A stretch of DNA of 24,667 nt, taken from the NCBI GenBank assembly GCA_015680685.1, contig MNCI01015722.1:307623-332289 (forward strand), read 5' to 3'. The notes beneath the pieces were generated by a model that worked only from the letters and a program-made list of their open reading frames with translations, had not been told where the DNA came from and made no database searches. Source of the stretch: Gnetum montanum. Lineage: Eukaryota > Streptophyta > Gnetopsida > Gnetales > Gnetaceae. Shown piece after piece: positions 1-7,999 of the stretch; within the stretch, counting starts at the first letter, position 1, and every line of letters begins with the position of its first letter. Both the position numbers and the translations under genes were made by a program.

Positions 1-82
1 GATATCGCATGGGATGCGATATCGCGACGACCGCGATATTGCGTACGCGATATCGCGGCCTAGTGTAAATCGCGTCTCATCA
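1..82 (-). repeat. CpG-rich GATATCGC array, candidate edge of an LTR (U3)
   Basis: GCGATATCGC-type 10-mers occur at 16-25, 33-42 (one T variant) and 47-56, with a partial copy at 1-8. The block is far richer in CpG than the sequence after it. It resembles the U3 start of element B at 19337-19406. Read on the minus strand from position 82, it begins TGATGAGACGCGAT against B's TGATGGAACGCGAT, so it may be the 5' edge of an LTR that continues left of the window, in the place expected for the 3' LTR of element C. The motif is almost palindromic, and the plus orientation shares a 17-base run (33-49 with 19363-19379). Orientation is therefore uncertain, although no TATA box or other LTR body follows on the plus side. 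Confidence 0.5.
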
Positions 83-1390
83 AGGCTCATACCCTTAATG
101 CCCTTGTATAATCATCCCACAAGGCATCTATAGGAATGTTTGGAATTAAATATCAATGTAGTTTATATGTCACACCTACACAATAATTGACTTCGAAATT
201 TTGCATTACACTAATCCAAAATCAAGAGTCAAAAAATTGCATGTAGTAATGAGGTAAAAAATGAAATAACAAGGGACTGCAAAAAAGTGAATGTTAGATG
301 CTTTACCATATCCACAGTAGGTTCTTATATCAATTATGATTAAAATGACCATTATATTTATTAGTCTAGGTTTCAAACTAAGTCCATACCTTATCTAGTG
401 ACATCACATTATACCATCTTAAACTTATAACCATAGGACCACCATAACCATATGAAAACATTACTACTTAGCAAAAGAGAATAAGAAAGCATTTTTAATT
501 AATTAATTACTTATACATTAATTATTTTTGGAAAACTTTGCCATTAATTAGAGGGGTGCCTTCAAGCATGGGTAACATGTCTCTTCAGCCCCATAGCTAA
601 TGTTAATCCCACTAGAGGAGTACCTTCAAGCATAGGTAACATGTCTTTCTAGTCATGTAATGGAACTAGTCCAAGAGACCTATGGAATCCTTGAAAGTAT
701 TCTACCTTCAGACATGGGTAACATGTCTTTCTAGTAATATCCCAAGAATCAATTATCTTTTATGAATTAATTAATGAGTGACTTATGTTTTCCTTATTGG
801 AAGACTAACTTCAAGTATGCAACATATCTTTCTAGTAACATGACAAGGAAACACTTATTCAAGAACATACTTTCATTAAAACTAAAACATGAAAAATGAT
901 ATAAACACATGGAGTAGTAAGATCCATAGAGGAAGTGTAAGGAATTAGCAAATCCCCTTAATGACATACCATTTTCATTCCTTCTTGATTCTTCTTCCTT
1001 TCCTCAAAACATAAGGATCATAAGTTAATTTTAGTTTTGATGTGAGAAGTACCATATTACTTTCATAGTGAACACTCCTTGTTGATAGAAAGTGAAGGAA
1101 TGGATGACATGGTTTCACTGTTGTATACAAATATTTGTCTAATCATCTTGATAGCATAGGATATTATCAAATAATAATGTTGGACTATACATAAATAAAA
1201 ATCCTTATTTAATGTAATGAAAAATATAAGTATAGGAATTAAAAATGTAAATGACTCAAAGAAATAGAAATATTTAAAAAAAGAAAAAAATTTCAAAAAA
1301 TGAAAAACATATAAAGAATAGGAAAAGTAAAAAGAAATGTACAAAACAAAAAATGTGAAAAATTTATCTTTACAAGGTGTTAAGTTAGAT
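83..1390 (-). other. Post-pol non-coding region of element C
   Basis: No supportable gene lies here. The stretch follows the integrase of C and the conserved ATGGGGG box, so it corresponds to the long non-coding (or lost env-like) region that Athila-type elements carry between pol and the 3' LTR. On the minus strand, 1190-1350 is strongly T-rich, like the T-rich block after the same box in element B (23645-23770). An apparent minus-strand reading frame of 93 codons at 1344-1063 is a product of that T-richness (Phe, Tyr, Ile), not a convincing membrane protein. A four-copy degenerate repeat lies at 557-837. Confidence 0.6.
557..837. repeat. Four dispersed copies of a ~30-bp repeat containing ACATGT
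   Basis: Copies lie at about 557-588, 621-653, 703-735 and 807-837. The shared core is CTTCAAGCATGGGTAACATG followed by TCTTTCTAGT. Copies 1 to 3 are close to one another; copy 4 has lost a few bases. Spacing grows from about 64 to 82 to 103 bp, so this is a loose direct-repeat series and not a tight tandem array. Three copies contain the palindrome ACATGT. It sits in the 3' non-coding region of element C. Confidence 0.8.
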
Positions 1391-1406
1391 GGATGTCTCC
1401 CCCCAT
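1391..1406 (-). promoter_or_regulatory. Conserved post-pol ATGGGGG box (element C)
   Basis: The minus strand reads ATGGGGGGAGACATCC from 1406 to 1391, preceded by TAGTC. Element B has TAGTCATGGGGGAGATGG at the equivalent place (23601-23617). From general knowledge, G-rich GGGGGA stretches are common just after the pol ORF in Athila-type plant elements. The role is unknown; an internal polypurine tract or a splice or translation signal are possibilities. Confidence 0.5.
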
Positions 1407-1678
1407 GACTAGGTTGAAAGGAGGAGATATGAAAGATATAGCAAGCTTGGCCATGAATTTAGGCATCATTGTAGTCCTTAGGTAATTAGAAGTTTTTAAA
1501 GGATTTCATTTATTACGTATTGACCAATATTAACTTCTATGGGTAATTAAGGTATTAGATCTTTATGGCTCCTAAATGGAGAGTTGAATGAATAATGTGA
1601 GGCCCTTTTCAGAATATTTAGATTTTTTTTTCATTAAGGCATATGTGTAGGGTTTTGGTAGAGAACCTTATCTTCTAG

Positions 1679-2106
1679 TTAAAAGCCCACATTGAGTCTT
1701 CTAGCATCATGACATTGTTTGTTATGTACCTTATGTATTTCATTCATCATGAGGATTACTCTTTGATTTTCATCTAGCACATCAATGGCCATTAGTCTTT
1801 CTTTTTCTGCTAGGTTAATGTTAATGTCAAGGTCACAGGCTGTGTTTAGTGTAAAAATTTCTTTATTGATAAGACGTTTGGGTAACATACCATACACTAG
1901 TTCATAGGGAAAGTAGCCTATAGGAAGTTTCCATATGGAGTGATAAGCCTATAAGGCATTGTTCAATTTGGTACCCTAATCTTTCTAATATCATGTAATC
2001 TCCTTATTTGTCATCTTAACTTGGCTATTGGCTTAGGGGTAATAGGGTGTTGTAAGTTTGTGTTCTACCCCTAAGAATATTATCAACTTTGTGAATGTGG
2101 CACCTA
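1679..2106 (-). pseudogene. Integrase, C-terminal part, of element C (separated by element D)
   Basis: The minus-strand reading contains the region around the third catalytic residue and the C-terminal part of a Ty3/gypsy integrase. About 2040-1980 reads ANSQVKMTNKEIT, which corresponds to the family's SGQ-V-E-SN-REI motif with Lys in place of the catalytic Glu. From 1897 an open stretch of 72 codons runs to a stop at 1679 (YGMLPKRLINKEIFTLN, later LDENQRVILMMNEIHK), matching the Athila integrase tail with its LDE segment. The codon phase at 2104 is the same as at 1897, and it agrees with the phase on the far side of D. Stops in between, for example a TAA where the family has Gln, show it is not functional. 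Confidence 0.8.
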
Positions 2107-2111
2107 TAAAA
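2107..2111. repeat. Target-site duplication of element D, left copy
   Basis: TAAAA, identical to 7391-7395 on the other side of D. The 5-bp length is the usual one for copia and gypsy integrases. Removing D plus one copy restores phase in C's integrase, which supports this assignment. Confidence 0.8.
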
Positions 2112-3202
2112 TATGGATCAAGAACTTAGAAGGGGGTTTGCATAGTTTCCTAACTACAATTGCACTAGCCACATGAACACATCAAATTTTATGTGGTTCC
2201 CCAACTTGGGTATGTTCACACTTGGAGGGTAGAATTTGTGCATACCTTTAGACTTTATTTCTTAAAAAATGTGGTTTGAAGGGCACCACACTATGTACAA
2301 GCTCTAAGCTTTGCTTTAGAGTGTTTTTTCATTGTGAAACCACTCAACCTTGTAAGGTCCCAAAAAGTGCAAAATGTGGTTTCAAGGATCCCACAACCTT
2401 TACAAAGTTAAGCTCCACTTCAAAGTGTTTTGATGTTGCAAAATCACTCAATATTGTAGGATCTCGACAAGCTCAATATGGATGCCTTCTCATAAGAAGC
2501 ACATCAACCTTGTAGAGCTACAAGAAAGAAAGAAAAGAAAAAGAAAAGAATGTAACTAAATTTATAAGTCCTTGTACCTGAAGCTCAGTACAAATTACAA
2601 TTAAGTAAATGATGTTACAATGAGGAGTAAGAATAGAATTACATTGAACAGACAATGAGGGGCTTATGTATGAATAGTGCTTGCACAATTTCCAAGATTT
2701 TGACATCATCTTATAGCCTCAGAGTTTTTGAACACTTGTCAAAATTTATGCAAGAGCTACCAAACAATTAGTGTAGATGTCTACTTTGAAGTTGGGATGT
2801 TAATTGAGATTGGCCTAAATTTAGGAGAGACATCTTATTGGTAGATAGAACATCTATAGTGGGACATCTATAGGGAGACTTCTACTATTGCAGATAGACA
2901 CCTACTATTTTTCAAAGACATCTCCTCAACTTTTGAGCTTTGAATTCTAAGGCTTTCTCCTATCAATTTTCCTTCTTGGTAGTCCTTGAAGCATCTTCAT
3001 TTGATTTGTAGTCTTCATTTTTATGCATGCTCTCATCTTGCTCATGTATTCTTCATTTTGACATCTAGTTGTAGATCTCATTTCCTCGAGTTCTTAGATC
3101 TCATCATGGAGTCCTTGTTTATGTCTTGCAAAATCATCATCCATCACTAACATTATATATTCTCCATTTTTCTTAAGGTTTTGACATACCAAAAGGTGAA
3201 CA
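2112..3202 (-). repeat. 3' LTR of copia element D
   Basis: This repeat aligns end to end with 6313-7390. The minus-strand start is TGTTCACCTTTTGG (from 3202), against TGTTGAACTTTTGG in the other copy. The low-coordinate end reads TATGGATCAAGAACTTAG against TATGAATTAAGAACTTAG. It contains an internal tandem duplication of about 105 bp and an AAAG-rich purine block at 2518-2550. Short reading frames inside it (2276-2515 plus, 2709-2518 minus) are incidental. Confidence 0.9.
2266..2475. repeat. ~105-bp tandem duplication inside the D LTR (copy in 3' LTR)
   Basis: Unit 1 starts at 2266 (AAAATGTGGTTTGAAGGGCA) and unit 2 at 2371 (AAAATGTGGTTTCAAGGATC). Both continue through matching segments: AAGCT or AGCTC, then a GAGTGTTTT or AAGTGTTTT segment, CACTCAA, GTAGG or GTAAGG, and a CAA-rich end. 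The same duplication is present in the other LTR at 6468-6673, so it predates insertion. Confidence 0.75.
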
Positions 3203-3216
3203 ATCTCCTCCTTTTT
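3203..3216 (-). promoter_or_regulatory. Polypurine tract of element D
   Basis: The minus strand reads AAAAAGGAGGAGAT immediately before the TGTT start of the 3' LTR. This is the expected position and composition of the primer for plus-strand DNA synthesis in LTR retrotransposons. Confidence 0.75.
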
Positions 3217-4480
3217 GGTGATTTCCAAAACTTAAGAAAATGGATTAGCAAATCCCAAAATCGATTGAGCTAAGGATGATGAGAGATGAAAGACTCTGCA
3301 AAAATGCATCCTTAATACAACACAAAATTCATCAATCATTATGACACTTGTGAATTTTGAACAAGGGATTTTATGATCAAGAGATAAGAAATAAGTATTG
3401 AATATCTTGTCTCTAAACTAAAAATATAGTAATCGATACCATCATAAGGTTAGAATTGTTCAAATATATCCATCAAATATGTCCATAAGATAATTATTAT
3501 CATTCAATAAAAATGTTGCCCATGACATAGATTATAATCATATCATAAGTAACCACATCATAATCACATATCACATCAAGAAGACATAAAATTCTTCCCC
3601 TTTTTTGACATAATCAAAAAAGAAGCATGGCCTTACAACTAGTAATAAGACAGATCCAAAGATAGGTAAGAATTGTATAGTCTTCATCTAAGTAAAACCT
3701 CATTAGATGTTTATCATCACATCTTCATAATCAAAAAATATACATAGTAATTTCATGTGAAGGAAAATAAGTACATACACATCCAACTTTTAAGAAATAG
3801 AGCAAATTTCATAACTAGATCAAGAGATCAAAGCAAAGAAATTTCTAATTAAGATGTTCAAATTGATCACATATATCTTAAGGAGCCTTAAAATATATTA
3901 TCAATTAATTTTCAAAACTCCCTAAGATGCTTTATCACAAAATAGAAATGTGAGTACTTCTTGCTTCAGTAGGCTTGAGATCTCCTAAGTAGGAATTGTT
4001 TGGTTCATATCAACAACAATGAACTTTAGTACTCAAAAGACTATATTCATAGTATAGCTTCCCCTACATATGTGCTTATTTCTCCTTTGATACTTAGCTA
4101 GTTTATCATAATCCTGCTTATACAAGAATATTGAATTATCCAACAAAGTTTTACAACATTAGAGAAAATTATTGGGTACAAAAAATAAAAATTTGTCTTA
4201 CTTAATCATCAAATTATGCCTCAGTTTGCCATTTTTCTACAATACTTGGTCTAATTTTTCATATTAGTGGTATCTTATGATAAACGTGAATGTAATGCAT
4301 TTCTCGTGTTTCTCAAATATAAAACTTATTTTGGACATGTATATAGCTAAATAGTTCATGAGATAATGTGACAGATAGCCATACTACCTTGATCTTTCTT
4401 TGAGGTCATTTTTCTATAAAATCATGAATTAGGATATGTTTTCTTTGATGATTAAAAAAATAAAAATAAATTCAAAAACT
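3217..4480. other. Interior of element D without recognisable coding sequence
   Basis: AT-rich sequence between the gag extension and the polypurine tract. I looked on both strands for copia pol landmarks (GKG-type protease surroundings, the integrase HHCC and DDE region, the YVDD box of RT, the RNase H DAD) and found none. It may be a remnant of the 3' untranslated region or filler left after pol was lost. Confidence 0.5.
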
Positions 4481-5285
4481 TTTCTATAGTTAATCTAGCA
4501 AACAAGGAAATAGAGACTTACCAAGACTTATCATACTTGCTTATTGATATGATAATGACTAATGGAGTTTGAGATGAGGCCCTCTATCATGGAGTACCTC
4601 CTTACCATTTGATTTTCTCTTAGTAGTTCCTTGATGTCTCCAAACTTGTATGGAAATCCTTATTATTCTTGTTCTTCAAAATAGGAGAATCTATGGTCTT
4701 TGATACTTTCATTTATTTTTTTAGAAGTTTCTCTAGCTTTTAGCTCATTCTCTTTCCAAGTTGTTGCATCCTGCAAGATACACTCACTAGATTCCTTTTA
4801 GTAAGACCAAGTATCAATGTTATTTTTTTCAATGTAAGCATAATAATCTAGCTTATGACCACACTCTTTTCAAAAGTATGAAGTGTTTCTTTCATGAAAA
4901 GAATCATTAAACCTAATTATACTTGAATTAGTACATGTATCCTTTTGTGAGGTTCTTCCAAGCTTTCACTTTTGAGCTAATTTTCTTTATTTTCACTAAT
5001 CCCTTATTCCTAAGTATCCCTAAATTTCTATTTATCTAATGGATTTAGTAGTTGAATCTTAGTTTTTATGTCTGAGATTTTCCTTTTTAACTTGGAAGAT
5101 AAGGTATAGAATTCAAAAAAATTTCTATGCATATTTTTCTTTACCTTCTTGAGTAGATAATGTAAGATAAAAATTTCATCACGTAATTCATTATACCTTT
5201 CATCATGCTTACCTCTTAGTTCATTAGAAATCTGTGATGAATTTTGATTTGTAAGGGCCATACATATAAGATGGGAATTTTTCAT
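4480..5285 (-). pseudogene. Degenerate extension downstream of D gag, function unassigned
   Basis: On the minus strand, 5285-5028 is an open stretch of 85 codons rich in Glu, Lys, Asn and Leu (LRDEIFILHYLLKKVKKNMH, then SSKLKRKISDIKTKIQLLN) that looks like a coiled coil. Plant copia gag-pol proteins commonly carry a charged, coiled-coil-like stretch after the zinc knuckle, so this is probably the continuation of gag-pol. From about 4900 to 4480 a stop-interrupted, charged reading continues (for example KENELKARETSKKINES), but I do not recognise it. No protease active site is visible. Confidence 0.45.
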
Positions 5286-5369
5286 AGTATCAACCTCTTA
5301 TTCACTTTTCTCTCCATCATCATAGCTTGTGTAGAAGTTAGTCTTTTTTGTATCTGTGTTAGTCTTATC

Positions 5370-6275
5370 TTTTCATTGCAACCTACCAATGCTAGGGCAT
5401 TCAGAGGCCACATGGCATCTTCCACAACATACCAAACATTCAATTTTCTTACCTTTATGTTTACCTTTGGTGTTGAATTGGTTTGGCCTTGGTTGATTAA
5501 AGCTTCTTCCTTTTCTTACTAGAAGCCTTTGAACTCTTCTTGATAGAAGAGTTATTTCTTCCTCATTGTTCATTTTTTGTTGAGCTAGTTCCTTCTATTT
5601 TGATGTTAATTTTAGGGAGATAGTCTTTTCTTTTATTTCTCCTTCACTTATGAGATTCATTTCATAAGCAATAAGGGCACTTTGGAGCTCTTCAAATTTT
5701 AGAATAGAAAAATCTCTAATTTCTTTCATAGCTGTAACCATAAGTCTAAATTCAAGTTGTAGTGTTTTAATCATTTTTTTAATTACATCACTTTTAGGCA
5801 AGTCCTTGCCTGTATTCCTAATTTCTACCACAAGATCATTTGCCCTAGAAAAATAATCTATAATTTTTGCACCTTCCCTTATCTTAAGTTTGTCATATTC
5901 ACTTTGCAAGACCAAAAGTTTTGATTGTTTGACGATGGATGTGCTCTCATAGGTTTTCAAAATTCCCATAGTAGTGTTACATCCAACTATTCTATTAAAT
6001 TCAGACTAATTTAATGCACAATATAAAGAATTTTTTGCTTTATAATTATACATAAACTTATCTCTTTCTTCAAGCATCCATTTGTTCCATGGATTGAGAA
6101 CTTTTGGTGTGCTGTCATGAATAGTGTGTAGCCTTCAAGAATTGACTCTCATAATTGAAATTCCATGGACTTGAAGACCCCTTGCATCCTTGACTTCTAA
6201 TAAGTAAAATCAAATCGGTCAAACATCAGTGGCTTTGTGTAGGATGTCCCCTCCATAGCTCACTCTTGAAAGTTG
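5370..6275 (-). pseudogene. gag: Copia gag (capsid and CCHC zinc knuckle) of element D
   Basis: Gag packages element RNA into cytoplasmic virus-like particles. The minus-strand reading starts near 6275 and is broken by stops early. It carries features of the copia gag (UBN2-type) family: WNKWMLEERDKFMYNYKAKN, an FNRIVGCNTT segment, then an open frame at 5969-5595 of 124 codons with the ILKTYESTSIVKQSKLLVLQ and YDKLKIREGAKIIDYFSRAN segments, and the VIKKMIKTLQLEF and VTAMKEI helices. Directly downstream, 5573-5373 contains a retroviral zinc knuckle, CLVCCGRCHVASEC, with the CX2CX4HX4C spacing intact. Stops between the two open parts show that no full protein can be made. The knuckle is better preserved than in element C. 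Confidence 0.85.
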
Positions 6276-6297
6276 TAGCATGAACTTAAGAGTACTA

Positions 6298-6310
6298 GGC
6301 TTTAATACCA
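6298..6310 (-). promoter_or_regulatory. Primer-binding site of element D (initiator tRNA-Met)
   Basis: The minus strand reads TGGTATTAAAGCC just inside the 5' LTR, two bases after its end as drawn here. The usual plant copia PBS, complementary to the 3' end of initiator tRNA-Met, is TGGTATCAGAGCC. Two mismatches are seen, both C-to-T or G-to-A. Confidence 0.85.
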
Positions 6311-6312
6311 CT

Positions 6313-7390
6313 TATGAATTAAGAACTTAGAAAGAGGGTTGAATAAGTTCCCTAATTAAAATTTTACTAGCCACATGAACACACCAAATTTTATGTGGTT
6401 CTACAACTTTGGTATGTCCACACTCTTAGGGTAGAATTCGTGCATACCTCCAAACTCTATTTCTTAAAAAATATGGTTTGAAGGGAACCACACCCTATAC
6501 AGCTTTGAGTTCCACTTCGGAGTTTTTCATAGTTGTAAAACCATTCAACCTCACAAGGTCCCAACAAGTTAAGAATGTGGTTTCAAGAATTCCACAACCT
6601 TTACAAAATTGAGTTTTGCTCTAGAGTGTTTTGATGTTGCAAAACCACTCAATTCCATACGATCTCGACAAGCTCAATATGGATGCCTTCTTGCAAGAAT
6701 CACATCTACCCCATAGGTCTACAAGAAAGAAAGAAAAGAACAAGAAAATAATCTAACTATATTTGCAAGTCATTGTACTTGAAGCTTAGTACAAATTACA
6801 ATCAAGTAAACGATGTTATAGTGAGGAGAAAGAATAGAATTTCATAGAATAGACAATGAAGGGCTTATGTGTGAATAGTGCTTACATAATTCCCAAGATT
6901 TTAACATCATCTTATAGCCTCAGAGTTTTCAAAAACTCCTTGAAATTCATGTAACAGCTAGCAAATGACTAGTATAGACGTCTACTTTTAAGTTGGGAAG
7001 TATAGCTAAGATTGGCCTCAATTTAGAAGAGACGTCTCACTGGCATATCGGACATCTATAGGGAGACATCTAATGTTGCAGATAGACATTTATTATTTTT
7101 CAAAAAAATCTCCTCAACTTTTAAGCTTTCACTTCTAAGGGTTTCTCCTATCATTTTTCCTTCTTGGTATTCCTTGGAGCATCTTCATTTGATTTGTAGT
7201 CTTTGTTTTCATCCATGCTCTCATCTTGTCCATGTAGTCTTCACTTTGACATCTCGTAGTAGATCTTGTTTTCTTAAGTGCTTAGATTTCATTATGAAGT
7301 TCTTGTTCATGTCCTACAAAATCATCATCCATCACAAACATTCTATATTTTCCATTTTTCTTAAGGTTTTTAAATACCAAAAGTTCAACA
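6313..7390 (-). repeat. 5' LTR of copia element D
   Basis: Partner of the repeat at 2112-3202, lying upstream of the PBS and gag on the minus strand, so it is the promoter-bearing copy. It holds the same ~105-bp tandem duplication (units from about 6468 and 6571). The short plus-strand reading frame at 7174-7458 crosses the LTR end into element C and is not a gene. Confidence 0.9.
6468..6673. repeat. ~103-bp tandem duplication inside the D LTR (copy in 5' LTR)
   Basis: The second instance of the LTR-internal duplication, with units starting at about 6468 and 6571. Both units contain a TGTGGTTT-like or TATGGTTT-like start, a GAGTTTT or GAGTGTTTT segment and CATTCAA or CACTCAA. The units have diverged more from each other than from their counterparts in the other LTR, which places the duplication before the insertion. 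Confidence 0.7.
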
Positions 7391-7395
7391 TAAAA
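7391..7395. repeat. Target-site duplication of element D, right copy
   Basis: TAAAA, identical to 2107-2111. It falls on a His-Phe-Ile stretch of C's integrase, just after the second catalytic Asp. Confidence 0.8.
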
Positions 7396-7990
7396 TGGGT
7401 TGTATTATCAAAAATTAGCATCCAAGGAATATCAAACCTATTTACCACCTATTGTTGAAAGAATTAGGCCAAAATTTTAAAAGTACAATCAATACTCAAG
7501 CATTTATCCATTTTATACAATAGTCTATAGCAATAATGATGTAGGACTTCTTATTGGACATGTTAGAGATGGGATCCATGAAGTGAATTCCCCACAAATT
7601 AAAAGGCCCTAGTTGTTGAATCCATTGTCACAACACTTTCATCTTGGCTATCATTCCTCCATCCCTTTGATAGATGTACAAGAGTCATAAAAGTGATGGG
7701 CATTCCTAAAGATTGTTGGCTAAAAAAATATTTTTCCATTAGGATGTTTATGGTGATTCTCCTTCTAGAATAATTGCCTCCATAAGGGCCCTCATAGGTA
7801 TTTTGAAGAATTTTTAGTTAATCTTTATTTAGTATGCATCATCATGCCAAGTAATTAGCATAAACATTGTAGAGATTTCTCTTTATTTCCATGTATTATT
7901 TGACTTGGTGGAGCTGTCATTACTTTTTTCTTTGATCTCATTCTATAGGAATCTCTTTTGTGAGTATATATGAGAAGAAATCTACATACC
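7391..7990 (-). pseudogene. Integrase, N-terminal and catalytic part, of element C
   Basis: Integrase inserts element cDNA into chromosomes. On the minus strand, around 7680 a degenerate zinc-binding end is read (YIYQRDGGMIAKMKVL, where the family has C-x-x-C-Q-R), followed by LGPFNLWGIHFMDPISNMSN at about 7615-7556, which is the start of the catalytic core. The first catalytic Asp is His here (codon 7585-7583). The segment MLIFDNTTHF at about 7424-7392 holds the second catalytic Asp (7409-7407), intact. A frameshift separates these two parts. The reading is cut at 7391 by the copia element D and resumes in phase at 2106. At least three key positions are lost, so this is dead. Confidence 0.8.
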
Positions 7991-7999
7991 AAGTTACGA

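Larger units (their letters stand above)
2112..7390 (-). mobile_element. Element D: Ty1/copia retrotransposon with gag but no recognisable pol
   Basis: Two direct repeats of about 1.08 kb (2112-3202 and 6313-7390) flank a 3.1-kb interior. On the minus strand the parts follow the LTR-element order: LTR, PBS complementary to initiator tRNA-Met, copia-type gag with a CCHC knuckle, a charged extension, about 1.3 kb with nothing recognised, a polypurine tract and a second LTR. TAAAA duplications lie on both sides. LTR ends read TGTT...CATA on the minus strand, so the final CA is followed by TA or has decayed. The two LTRs differ at roughly one base in seven over a 200-nt stretch compared by eye, which indicates an old insertion. 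No RT, RNase H or integrase motif was found, so this looks like a non-autonomous derivative. Confidence 0.88.

Noticed and set aside
557-837. CRISPR-like array
   Set aside because: Repeats are degenerate, spacing is irregular, and the context is a plant retrotransposon.
1063-1344. Minus-strand 93-codon frame resembling a membrane protein (env-like)
   Set aside because: Its hydrophobicity comes from T-rich sequence (Phe, Tyr, Ile); no signal peptide followed by a soluble part, no Cys or glycosylation pattern, and no matching frame in element B.
2112-7390. The two 1.08-kb repeats as independent solo LTRs
   Set aside because: They flank a PBS, gag and polypurine tract in correct order and share a 5-bp target duplication on the outer sides only, so they belong to one element.
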